Source: DASUBN01 sp036500225 (GTDB lineage: Bacteria > Pseudomonadota > Gammaproteobacteria > Natronospirales > REEB76). From it: a stretch of DNA of 31,284 nt. Positions within the stretch are counted from its first letter, which is position 1, and each line of letters starts with the position of its first letter. The stretch is from positions 1 through 31,284 of the forward strand of contig DASYCJ010000105.1 of the NCBI GenBank assembly GCA_036500225.1, in the 5' to 3' direction. The position numbers and the translations under genes are program-made. Shown here one piece after another: positions 23,396-30,311 of this stretch. Below the pieces are notes generated by a model. That model was given only the letters and a program-made list of their open reading frames with translations, ran no database searches and was not told the origin of the DNA.

Positions 23396-24348
23396 CGTCC
23401 CGCCCGGTTGGGATCCGTATGTTTCAGGTCGGCGAAGGAACGCCCCGTTTCCTCCTCATACCAGGTCTTTATCAACCTGTAAGAGATGGACCGGGTGGGC
23501 GGCATCATGAGTCCAGCGTCCACCGAATCCGCGATGTCCTGCCGCGTGAACCAGGCAGCGTGTTCCAGTTCGTCATCGTTGCAGCGGATGGCGGTGCTCA
23601 CCGCCTCGGCACGGAAGCCTAGCATCAATGAGGATGGGTAAGGCCAGGGTTGGGAGCTCATGTAGCGGGGCTCGCGGATCTGGATGTCGGTCTCCTCGCG
23701 CACCTCGCGTATCACGGCCGCTTCCAGGGTCTCGCCGTGCTCGACGAAGCCGGCGATGGTGGAGTAGCGGCCTTTCGGCCAGACCGCCTGCCGACCGAGC
23801 AGGCAACGCTCGCCATCGGTCACCAGCACGATGATGGCGGGATCGATGCGCGGGAACCAGCGGGTGCCACAATACTTGCAGGACCGCTCGTGGCCGGCGC
23901 GCTCGCTCAGCATGAAGCTGCCGCAGCGACCGCAGAAGCGGTGTTGGTCGTGCCAATGCACCATCGCCCGCGCATACCCTAGGAGTGCCAGATCATCGTC
24001 AGACAGGAGCGCGCTAACGGAACGCAGGTCGTCGAGACGCGCATCCGGCAGCATCGCGCCCTCTTCGAGCCCAAGCGCGAAGCAGGGCTTGCCGCCGACC
24101 TCGCCCAGCAGCACGCAGCAGAAGGCCACGGGCTTCAGGATCTCCGCATAGGCCGCATCCAACAGCAGCGCCCGCGGCACGCCGTCGTTCCATATATAGG
24201 AGTTCTTGCCGCCGCACACCGGTACGTAACGCGTGTCCTTGTCCGCCAGCGCAGCCTCGAGCCAGGCCGGCTCATGACGGCGCCCTGCCAGGCGTTCGGT
24301 GGAGAGATGGAACGGGACCGGATCCTGCATCGGCGTGGCGTCGTTCAC
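23392..24348 (-). CDS. nudC: NADH/NAD pyrophosphatase / RNA decapping hydrolase NudC
   Basis: A 318-residue protein with a zinc ribbon (FCGRCGSF, then SCKYCGTRWFPRIDP), a Nudix box and the NudC signature SQPWPYPSSLM that separates it from other Nudix enzymes. NudC hydrolyses NAD(H) to NMN(H) and AMP and removes the NAD cap from bacterial RNAs. The Nudix box is GFVEHGETLEAAVIREVREE followed by TDI; the catalytic Glu residues are present, but the usual Gly near the end is Asp. The chosen start is GTG at 24348, which overlaps the HIT stop (GTGA) in the same style as other genes in this run. The ATG at 24330 is the alternative (six residues shorter). Confidence 0.93.
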   Translation of the reverse strand: MNDATPMQDPVPFHLSTERLAGRRHEPAWLEAALADKDTRYVPVCGGKNSYIWNDGVPRALLLDAAYAEILKPVAFCCVLLGEVGGKPCFALGLEEGAMLPDARLDDLRSVSALLSDDDLALLGYARAMVHWHDQHRFCGRCGSFMLSERAGHERSCKYCGTRWFPRIDPAIIVLVTDGERCLLGRQAVWPKGRYSTIAGFVEHGETLEAAVIREVREETDIQIREPRYMSSQPWPYPSSLMLGFRAEAVSTAIRCNDDELEHAAWFTRQDIADSVDAGLMMPPTRSISYRLIKTWYEEETGRSFADLKHTDPNRAGR

Positions 24349-24764
24349 GGTGCCTGCAGGGCCACGCCGAGCAGTGAGCGCATCAGCGCGCGCAGCTTCT
24401 CGATCTCGGCGGCGTAGTAGGGTTTCGCCGGCAGGTTGCCCCACACTGGTTGCGGCCAGGCTGCATCGTGCCGGTAACGCACGATGTGATGCACGTGCAA
24501 CTGTGGGACCTGGTTGCCGAGGGCGGCGATGTTGAGTTTGTCTGGCGCGAAGCCTTTCATCAGCACACGGGAAAGGAGCGCTGACTCATCCCAGAGTTGG
24601 GCACGATCGGCATCGTCCAGCGCGTGGATCTCGGTCACATCTTCCCGTTCCGGCACCAGGATGAACCAGGGGTAATTGGCGTCGTCCATGAGCAGCAGGC
24701 GGCTAAGCCCCAAGCGGCCCAGGTCACGGCAATCTTTGGCTAGTTGCGGGTGAAGTTGGAACAT
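24345..24764 (-). CDS. HIT domain nucleotide hydrolase-like protein
   Basis: A 139-residue HIT-superfamily protein. The core shows WFILVPEREDVTEIHAL and NQVPQLHVHHIVRYRHDAAW. In the motif QLHVHHIV the first two histidines (HVH) match the HIT triad, with the middle one as nucleophile. The third canonical His position is Ile, and the extra His sits one place earlier. Members hydrolyse dinucleoside polyphosphates or nucleotidyl phosphoramidates; the substrate here is unknown. It is the first gene of the leftward run and is coupled to nudC by overlap, a sensible pairing of two nucleotide hydrolases. TATACT lies 15 nt before the ATG, so the leader would be very short. Confidence 0.92.
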   Translation of the reverse strand: MFQLHPQLAKDCRDLGRLGLSRLLLMDDANYPWFILVPEREDVTEIHALDDADRAQLWDESALLSRVLMKGFAPDKLNIAALGNQVPQLHVHHIVRYRHDAAWPQPVWGNLPAKPYYAAEIEKLRALMRSLLGVALQAP

Positions 24765-24779
24765 TCGGCTCTCGGTGAG

Positions 24780-24785
24780 AGTATA
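24780..24785 (-). promoter_or_regulatory. -10 element for the HIT-nudC-EamA run
   Basis: TATACT on the minus strand, ending 15 nt before the HIT start at 24764. No good -35 is visible. The predicted leader is under 10 nt and lacks a strong ribosome binding site. Confidence 0.4.
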
Positions 24786-24880
24786 TGTTGAGTGGGGCCC
24801 CGCCGGGCCTCCATCACAAGCGTGTTAAGCTTGTGACATTATTCCCTAAAATCTGTCGCGCCGGGGGAACAACGCGCGTC

Positions 24881-27397
24881 ATGCGGGCTCTGCAGAAAGC
24901 GTTGTTCTATGTCGCGGCAGCCGTGGCGCTGACGGCGCTCTATGGCCTATGCAACTATTACGCCGGCCTCTATCTCAAGATCCATTACGAAGGACTCTCT
25001 CCGCTCTGGCCTACTGCCGGTCTCGGCGTCACCTTGCTCTGGCTGTATGGCCTGCGCTGGTGGCCGGTGCTGGTGGTCGGCGAACTCCTAAGTACCCATC
25101 ATATCGGCCGTAGCTGGCTGGTCGGCGGCGCCGATTCAGTCGCGCAGTTGGGCGAGGCCCTGCTCGCCGTAGGTGTACTGCGTTACTTCGACGTGGATCC
25201 ACAGTTCCGCCGCACCCGCGATGTCTTGCTGTTCGTGTTCCTGGCAGCCCTGCCGGCAGCAGCCTTCGGCGCGCTCCTGGGTGCCGTCGGCCAGGCACTA
25301 GGCGGTCTGGTGACGCAGGCTGATGTGCTCATGCCCGCCGGGAACTGGGCCTTGGGTGATGCCATGGGCATCCTGGTGGTGGCGCCGTTCATCGCGCACT
25401 GGCGGCGGTGGCCGCTCGCCAGCATGCACATCTTCATGGAATGGCTGCTCTACCTGTTGCTGATGGTGGCGGCGGTATTCGCTATCTCGTTCCTGCCGAA
25501 CGACGTGGAATCCAGCTTCTACTTCCTGCTCCTCCCCATCACGGTGCTGGTCTCCGCGCGCGCCGGCGCCGCCGGTGCCAGCAGCGCGGCAGTGCTGATG
25601 TCGCTCTGCGTACTGATGTTCAACCTGAACGACATCCACGACCCGTTCTTGGCTGCCATGCGCATTGCCTTCGTCGCGGCCAGCGCTTTCACCGGCTATC
25701 TCGTGGCCGCCGCCTTCGCCGAGCGCAAGACCGCGGACGCGGCCCTCACCGCTGAGCAGGATCGTGCAGTGGTGACGTTGCAGGCCCTGGGCGAGGGCGT
25801 GATCACCACCCACGCCAATGGCAAGCTGTTCTTCATGAACAGTGTGGCCGAGAAGCTCACCGGTTGGCGCGCCAGCGATGCGGTCGGCCGCGCCATCGAA
25901 GACGTGTTCCCTCTGTCCCTCGCCAGCGGCGAGACAGAGGAACACACCGTGCGCCATGCGCTGGTCAATGGAGCCGGCTCCGAAGTGCTGACCCGGCGAC
26001 TGCTGCGGGATCGCGCCGGCGTGCTCCGTCCCGTGGAGGGCGCCATCACCCTGGCCCGCGGTCGCGACGGTCAGATCATGGGCGGCGTGGTGGTTTTCCG
26101 TGACGTCTCCGAAGCCGAGCATCTGCGCGAGCGGCTGATGCACGAAGCCACCCACGATGCGCTTACCGGCCTGCGCAACCGTTCCGCCTTCGACAAGGCC
26201 CTACGCGAGCTGACCGGCGGCAACGACCGCAAGCGAAAGCACGCACTGTTGTACCTGGATCTCGACCAGTTCAAGCTCATCAATGACACCCGCGGCCACG
26301 AGGCGGGCGACAAGCTGCTGATCGAACTCACCAAGCGTCTGCGAGCTCTGGTGCACCGGCCGGACGTGATGGCGCGCCTCGGGGGCGACGAGTTCGGCGT
26401 GTTGGTAGTGGACGCCCACGAGAAGACTGTGGAACTCTTGGCCGAGGAGCTACGCCGCACCGTGCTCGACTACCGTTTCAAAGAACGGGAGCTTATCTTC
26501 AGCGTCGGCGTCAGCATCGGTGTGACCTTCTTCTCCCCCGGCGAACGTGCGCCGGACGTGCTGAGTCGCGCTGACATCGCCTGCTACATCGGCAAGGCCG
26601 CCGGCCGCAACGGCATCCATGTGTATCGCAGCGACGACCGCACCATGTTGCAGCACCACACCGAGATGGCGCGGGTCTCGCAGCTCGAGACCGCCATGGA
26701 TGAGGGCCGCTTCAGGCTCTATGGCCAGCGCATCATGCGTCTCGACGACAGGGGCCAGGATCAGCGTTTCTATGAAGTGCTGCTGCGCCTCAACGAAGAT
26801 GGCAAGATCGTGCCGCCTTCCGCTTTCCTGCCCACCGCTGCGCGGTTCGGCTTTGCCGCCCGCATCGACCACTGGGTGCTGGACCAGAGTTTCCGTTTCC
26901 TCAAGGATAAACAGGGCCAGGGCCTCCGACTCAGCATCAATCTGGACCCGCGTACCCTCGACAACCCGGATTTCTACAAACAAGTAGGCGAGCACCGTGC
27001 GCGCCACGGCGTGAGGGCCGAGGACGTGTGCTTCGAGGTAACTGAGAACGTGGCCCTGGAGAACCTGACCCGTGCGGTGGAGACCATGCACAAGCTGAGT
27101 CACGACGGCTACAGCTTCGCTCTGGATGACTTCGGCAGCGGCGTGGCGAGCTTCGGCTATCTGCAGAAGCTGCCGGTGCAGTATGTGAAGATAGACGGGC
27201 AGTTCGTGCAGAACTTCGCGGAAGATCCTGTGAACCCACTGGTGGTGCGCACCCTCTCCGAGCTGGCGCGCATGCGCAACATCCAATGCATCGCCGAGTG
27301 CGTGGAAAACGAGACCACCAAGAACCAGCTCGCCAAGCTTGGCGTCGACTTAGGCCAAGGTTTCTTCCTCCACAAACCCGAACCTTTACCAGCCTAA
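24881..27397 (+). CDS. MASE1-PAS-GGDEF-EAL cyclic-di-GMP protein
   Basis: An 838-residue membrane signalling protein. The N-terminal 290 residues form a multi-helix MASE1-type sensor (PLWPTAGLGVTLLWLYGLRWWPV). A PAS domain follows (about 300-410; EGVITTHANGKLFFMN). The GGDEF domain has the intact site RLGGDEFGVLV, with HRPD instead of RxxD ahead of it, so the usual product-inhibition site is absent. The EAL domain has EVL in place of EAL but keeps the Asn (SINLDP), Glu (FEVTEN), DDFGSG, KIDGQF, AECVE and QGF residues. Both synthesis and breakdown of c-di-GMP are therefore possible. The open frame extends to 24785, but a TAAAAT box at 24847 would place the transcript start after that, so the ATG at 24881 is preferred. 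Confidence 0.93.
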   Translation: MRALQKALFYVAAAVALTALYGLCNYYAGLYLKIHYEGLSPLWPTAGLGVTLLWLYGLRWWPVLVVGELLSTHHIGRSWLVGGADSVAQLGEALLAVGVLRYFDVDPQFRRTRDVLLFVFLAALPAAAFGALLGAVGQALGGLVTQADVLMPAGNWALGDAMGILVVAPFIAHWRRWPLASMHIFMEWLLYLLLMVAAVFAISFLPNDVESSFYFLLLPITVLVSARAGAAGASSAAVLMSLCVLMFNLNDIHDPFLAAMRIAFVAASAFTGYLVAAAFAERKTADAALTAEQDRAVVTLQALGEGVITTHANGKLFFMNSVAEKLTGWRASDAVGRAIEDVFPLSLASGETEEHTVRHALVNGAGSEVLTRRLLRDRAGVLRPVEGAITLARGRDGQIMGGVVVFRDVSEAEHLRERLMHEATHDALTGLRNRSAFDKALRELTGGNDRKRKHALLYLDLDQFKLINDTRGHEAGDKLLIELTKRLRALVHRPDVMARLGGDEFGVLVVDAHEKTVELLAEELRRTVLDYRFKERELIFSVGVSIGVTFFSPGERAPDVLSRADIACYIGKAAGRNGIHVYRSDDRTMLQHHTEMARVSQLETAMDEGRFRLYGQRIMRLDDRGQDQRFYEVLLRLNEDGKIVPPSAFLPTAARFGFAARIDHWVLDQSFRFLKDKQGQGLRLSINLDPRTLDNPDFYKQVGEHRARHGVRAEDVCFEVTENVALENLTRAVETMHKLSHDGYSFALDDFGSGVASFGYLQKLPVQYVKIDGQFVQNFAEDPVNPLVVRTLSELARMRNIQCIAECVENETTKNQLAKLGVDLGQGFFLHKPEPLPA

Positions 27398-27423
27398 TGC
27401 ATAGGCATGGACCGCACGCAGAC

Positions 27424-27870
27424 ATGAATAAGGCATCGTCTATCGAGCAATTGCGCGGGAAGCGGCGGCGATTGTCCAGGACTTACATCTTCCACGTGAG
27501 TTGGTTCACGTCGACCTGTGCTACGGCTGCGACGGGGTCTTCACATGTCGTAGTAGCGTCCTCTCTGTGGCTGGCCTTGGTCACGATTCCACCGGTTTTG
27601 ATCTACACCTATCTCGTACACAAGGCTATACGTGCCGTAGAGCCAGATGCGAACAGTGTGGGTCTGAAACAGATAGTCATCTCTTTCATATTCTTCAGCC
27701 CCTTGGAAGCAGGTCTCGTGCTTCCAGCCATCAATCTGTGGATATCCCGCCGCATCCTTCGCGCTTGGGACAGGCCTCGGACAGCAGTCAGCACGTCGGC
27801 TGGGGTGATCGCGACAGCCCGGCTGACAACGGAACAGAAGACAAGACGGCGGGATATCCCGCCGTCTTGA
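27424..27870 (+). CDS. Small membrane protein, unknown function
   Basis: A possible 148-residue protein with two hydrophobic segments (SLWLALVTIPPVLIYTYLV and LKQIVISFIFFSPLEAGLVL), the second followed by a basic end (NLWISRRILRAWDRPR). The composition is that of a real membrane protein. However, the first 45 residues look irregular, there is no ribosome binding site, and the base composition is visibly less GC-rich than the neighbours. It lies 26 bp after the GGDEF-EAL gene. The N-terminus may be wrong or the gene may be decaying. No function can be assigned. Confidence 0.48.
   Translation: MNKASSIEQLRGKRRRLSRTYIFHVSWFTSTCATAATGSSHVVVASSLWLALVTIPPVLIYTYLVHKAIRAVEPDANSVGLKQIVISFIFFSPLEAGLVLPAINLWISRRILRAWDRPRTAVSTSAGVIATARLTTEQKTRRRDIPPS
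27842..27869. terminator. Perfect 28 bp palindrome between convergent genes
   Basis: A perfect 14 bp inverted repeat with no spacer, CAAGACGGCGGGAT followed by its exact complement. It overlaps the stop of the small membrane protein gene and lies 29 bp from the stop of the convergent VOC gene. It probably acts as a bidirectional terminator, although T tracts are short on both sides. A binding site for a dimeric protein is the alternative. Confidence 0.65.
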
Positions 27871-27898
27871 TCACTGGGCGTACGGAGTGGTCCCACTG

Positions 27899-28261
27899 TC
27901 ACTTCGCGCCGTGGCATACCGCTTCGACGTTGTTCCCGTCCGGGTCTAAGACGAAGGCAGCGTAGTAGTCCGACGCATATTTCTCGCGGATGCCCGGCTT
28001 GCCATTATCCTTGCCGCCGGCCGCAATGGCAGCCTTATAGAAGGCGTCCACCTGTTTGCGGTCGTTGACCCGGAAGCCGAGGTGCACGGGTTCCTCCACC
28101 TTGGCTTTCACGGTCCATACCGAGGAACCACCATCCGCCTGGATGCCGAAACCGCCATCATATTCTTTGGTCACGCTATAGCCGAGGGGCGCTAGCGCCT
28201 TGCTATAGAACTCCTTGGCCTTGGCGGGGTTGCTCACGTTCAACGAGACATGATCCAGCAT
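27899..28261 (-). CDS. VOC superfamily (glyoxalase/bleomycin resistance-like) protein A
   Basis: A 120-residue single VOC module: MLDHVSLNVSNPAKAKEFYS at the start, a central strand EPVHLGFRV, and the end FVLDPDGNNVEAVCH. Candidate metal ligands are His4, the His of VHLGF and the Glu of NVEAV. The family covers glyoxalase I-like enzymes, dioxygenases and antibiotic-binding proteins; the function of this branch is unknown. AAGGAG precedes the ATG at 28261. By my count about 75 of 120 positions are identical to the adjacent VOC gene, so the two arose by tandem duplication. They are separated by 129 bp. Confidence 0.92.
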   Translation of the reverse strand: MLDHVSLNVSNPAKAKEFYSKALAPLGYSVTKEYDGGFGIQADGGSSVWTVKAKVEEPVHLGFRVNDRKQVDAFYKAAIAAGGKDNGKPGIREKYASDYYAAFVLDPDGNNVEAVCHGAK

Positions 28262-28390
28262 GGGCGTGCTCCTTGGTGTCTGCTGCGAAATCCTTGCATT
28301 GGAACGCGGATGGCGGTCCTTCGCCATCGGGGAGTCACCCGGTTCGTACGCCGGCTTCACAGCACGCATGTGACGCCGCCTCGGCACCGG

Positions 28391-28756
28391 TCAAGCGGGG
28401 TCGTGACACACCGCCTCGACATTGTTCCCATCCGGATCAAATACGAAAGCTGCGTAGTAAGTAGGAGAGTAATTCTCCCGCAGGGCCGGCTTGCCGTTGT
28501 CCTTAGCCCCAGCGCCGATTGCAGCCTTGTAGAAGGCATCCACTGCCTTGCGGTCCTGGGCGCGGAAGGCCAGATGGGCGATGGGCTTCTGCGCGGCGCC
28601 ATGGCCCACCCAGATGATCGAGCCGCCGTCCCGGCCCACGCCGAAGCCGCCCTCGTATTCCGCCATAAGCTTGTAGCCCAGAGGAGCCAAGGCCTTTGCA
28701 TAGAAGGCCTTGGATCTGTCGGTATCAGTGACGCTCAAAGAGATGTGGTCCAGCAT
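28391..28756 (-). CDS. VOC superfamily protein B (tandem paralogue)
   Basis: This 121-residue protein has the same VOC layout as its neighbour (MLDHISLSVTDTDRSKAFYA, AHLAFRAQDRKAVDAFYKAA, FVFDPDGNNVEAVCH) and equivalent candidate metal ligands. The middle segment (GGSIIWVGHGAAQKP) differs most and would line the cavity, so substrate choice may have diverged. GAGGAC precedes the ATG. It is transcribed divergently from the AraC-family gene, with 121 bp between the two starts, which suggests that the regulator controls both VOC genes. Confidence 0.92.
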   Translation of the reverse strand: MLDHISLSVTDTDRSKAFYAKALAPLGYKLMAEYEGGFGVGRDGGSIIWVGHGAAQKPIAHLAFRAQDRKAVDAFYKAAIGAGAKDNGKPALRENYSPTYYAAFVFDPDGNNVEAVCHDPA

Positions 28757-28865
28757 GGTCGGGTCCTCGAAGTGTATGAGGGCGCCATTTCGTGCTTTCC
28801 GGCGGCACGCCGCTATCAACAACCTGCACCTGCAAGGATCTGACAGCGGCTCCCGGCGGAGGCGC

Positions 28866-28871
28866 TAGACT
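28866..28871 (+). promoter_or_regulatory. -10 element giving a leaderless araC-type mRNA
   Basis: TAGACT ends 6 nt before the ATG at 28878, with no ribosome binding site between and no clear -35. It lies in the 121 bp divergent gap shared with the VOC genes. Confidence 0.5.
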
Positions 28872-28877
28872 GTGGCC

Positions 28878-29693
28878 ATGGCCCTGGAATCACAGACCCT
28901 CTATGCAAGCCCACTGGTCACGGTGGCAGACGTGCAGTGCAGCGAAGGCTGCGGTCCCGGCCGGCACGAAGAGCATTGCCTGGTGGCCAGCATCGCCCTG
29001 GTGCGCGGTGGCACCTTCGTGCGCCGCGACCGTCTGGGCAAGCATGTGGCGGACGCCACCCAAGTGGTGTTCTTCGATCCCAGTGAGCCTTACATGGTGG
29101 ATCATCCGGTCCCGGGCGGGGACCGCTGCACCTCCCTCGCTTTCTCGCCGGAAGTGTTGCGGGAAGCTCAGCGTCCGCGCAGTGGTCAGCCGGAACGCTA
29201 TTTCGATCAAAGCACCCTGTCCGGCAGCAACGAGATGCATCTCTTGCATCGCGAACTATTGTTAGCGGCGTCTCTGACGGACGGAGTGATGGTGGAGGAG
29301 ACCGCACTCACCCTGCTGCGCCTGTGCACTGAAGGCAATAAGGTGACGCATCTTAAGGGCGCGGCCGCCGAGCGGGCTGCGGCTCTGGCAGTGGATGCGC
29401 AGATCCTGATTGCGGAGTCTTTCACGGGCCCGGTTACGCTGGACGCACTGGCGAAAGAATTGGATGTCTCGCCGTTCCGTCTGTGCCGGGCATTCCGCCT
29501 AGCCACTGGCAGCAGCCTGCATCAGCACCTCACCCGCTTGAGGTTGGTCACGGCTCTGGAGAAGTTGCCGACCTATCGGGAGCGGCTCACGGACTTGGCG
29601 CTCGATTTAGGGTTCAGCAGTCACAGCCACTTCACCCAGGTGTTCCGCTGTCATTTCGGCATCCCGCCCTCAGCGTGGCTGGAGCGGTGCTGA
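28878..29693 (+). CDS. AraC family transcriptional regulator
   Basis: A 271-residue protein. The C-terminal 100 residues contain the two helix-turn-helix units of AraC regulators: VTLDALAKELDVSPFRLCRA for the first, and LTDLALDLGFSSHSHFTQVF with FGIPPSAW for the second. The N-terminal 165 residues resemble the cupin-type sensing half (GGTFVRRDRLGKHVADATQ, FFDPSEPYMVDHPVPGGDRC), including a Cys pair and several His that might respond to a reactive or aromatic ligand. A GTG at 28872 is also in frame, but the ATG at 28878 fits the -10 spacing. It is divergent from the VOC pair, its most likely target. Confidence 0.92.
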   Translation: MALESQTLYASPLVTVADVQCSEGCGPGRHEEHCLVASIALVRGGTFVRRDRLGKHVADATQVVFFDPSEPYMVDHPVPGGDRCTSLAFSPEVLREAQRPRSGQPERYFDQSTLSGSNEMHLLHRELLLAASLTDGVMVEETALTLLRLCTEGNKVTHLKGAAAERAAALAVDAQILIAESFTGPVTLDALAKELDVSPFRLCRAFRLATGSSLHQHLTRLRLVTALEKLPTYRERLTDLALDLGFSSHSHFTQVFRCHFGIPPSAWLERC

Positions 29694-29702
29694 ACTCATC
29701 CC

Positions 29703-29715
29703 AGCTAGAATAGCT
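29703..29715 (+). promoter_or_regulatory. -10 element inside a small palindrome, leaderless start
   Basis: TAGAAT (29706-29711) ends 7 nt before the ATG at 29719 with no ribosome binding site. It is embedded in AGCTA-GAA-TAGCT, a perfect 5 bp inverted repeat that could be an operator. Confidence 0.45.
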
Positions 29716-29718
29716 CGC

Positions 29719-29949
29719 ATGGATACACCCATCCGCGAATCCGTTTTCACCTGTCCTGCCTGCGGTCACCAGGAACGGGAGACCATGGCTACGGATTCCT
29801 GCCGGTATCTCTACGAATGCACGGCCTGCCACGCACTGCATAAGCCAAAAGCGGGTGACTGCTGTGTTTTCTGCTCCTATGGGTCGGTACCCTGCCCGCC
29901 GATACAGCAACAGCACCAGGGCGGCGGTAAGCCTGACTGCTGTCGCTAG
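29719..29949 (+). CDS. GDCCVxC domain protein
   Basis: A 76-residue Cys-rich protein with an N-terminal CPAC and later CTAC pair forming a possible zinc ribbon, followed by the family signature AGDCCVFCSYGSVPCPPIQ. It matches the GDCCVxC domain (seleno)protein family, in which some members have selenocysteine in this motif; here all positions are ordinary Cys codons. Members often lie near mercury, arsenic or redox genes, but the function is unproven. There is no signal peptide. It starts 26 bp after the araC-type gene with its own -10 box. Its TAG stop overlaps that of the convergent barrel pseudogene at CTAG. Confidence 0.88.
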   Translation: MDTPIRESVFTCPACGHQERETMATDSCRYLYECTACHALHKPKAGDCCVFCSYGSVPCPPIQQQHQGGGKPDCCR

Positions 29950-30300
29950 GAGGCCAAGCGCGCCGCCAGCAACCAGGTATGCATGTCGTTGGCGCTGAGG
30001 TCGCTGGTGGCGCCGGTGCGGGTGGCCCCCATTCCACGTTGTTGTTCGTATAAGTGAATGCTACGCAGTCACTGCCGACATCAGCCTCGATCTCCCATCG
30101 GACCCCGAGCTTGGCACGCAGGCCCAGGCTAACGTCATAGTCGCTCTGATCCGCAGGCTGTTGTCAGTCTCCACATTCAGGTCGCCCGCCCCCATGCGGA
30201 ACAATACGTCGACCGACTCGCTGGCGGCGAAGTGCCAACCTACGTGCGCGCTGACACGCCGCAGCCCCATATCACCCACATACTCGGTGCCGAAACTCAT
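29946..30300 (-). pseudogene. Decayed outer-membrane beta-barrel paralogue
   Basis: Three consecutive reading frames together look like the C-terminal part of a barrel protein. Frame one runs MSFGTEYVGDMGLRRV to VETDNSL (30300 to about 30160). Frame two runs ADQSDYDVSLGLRAKLGVRW to NNVEWG (to about 30030). Frame three runs ATRTGATSDLSANDMHTWLL to the TAG at 29948. Each change equals one missing base; the second is at a run of five G/C. The joined product resembles the middle of the neighbouring barrel protein (RRVGVGYHL..., VGLRWEAVAGLELDAG). It has no signal peptide and begins 11 bp after that gene, so it is probably a truncated duplicate. Sequencing error is possible. Confidence 0.6.
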
Positions 30301-30311
30301 GATTGGGGGAC

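Noticed and set aside
24785..24880. N-terminal extension of the GGDEF-EAL protein
   Set aside because: Adds 32 residues without hydrophobic or conserved character and spans a likely -10 box (TAAAAT at 24847); the membrane domain starts properly at 24881.
29869..29871. Possible selenocysteine insertion in the GDCCVxC gene
   Set aside because: The motif positions are ordinary Cys codons (tgc, tgt) and there is no in-frame TGA before the TAG stop.
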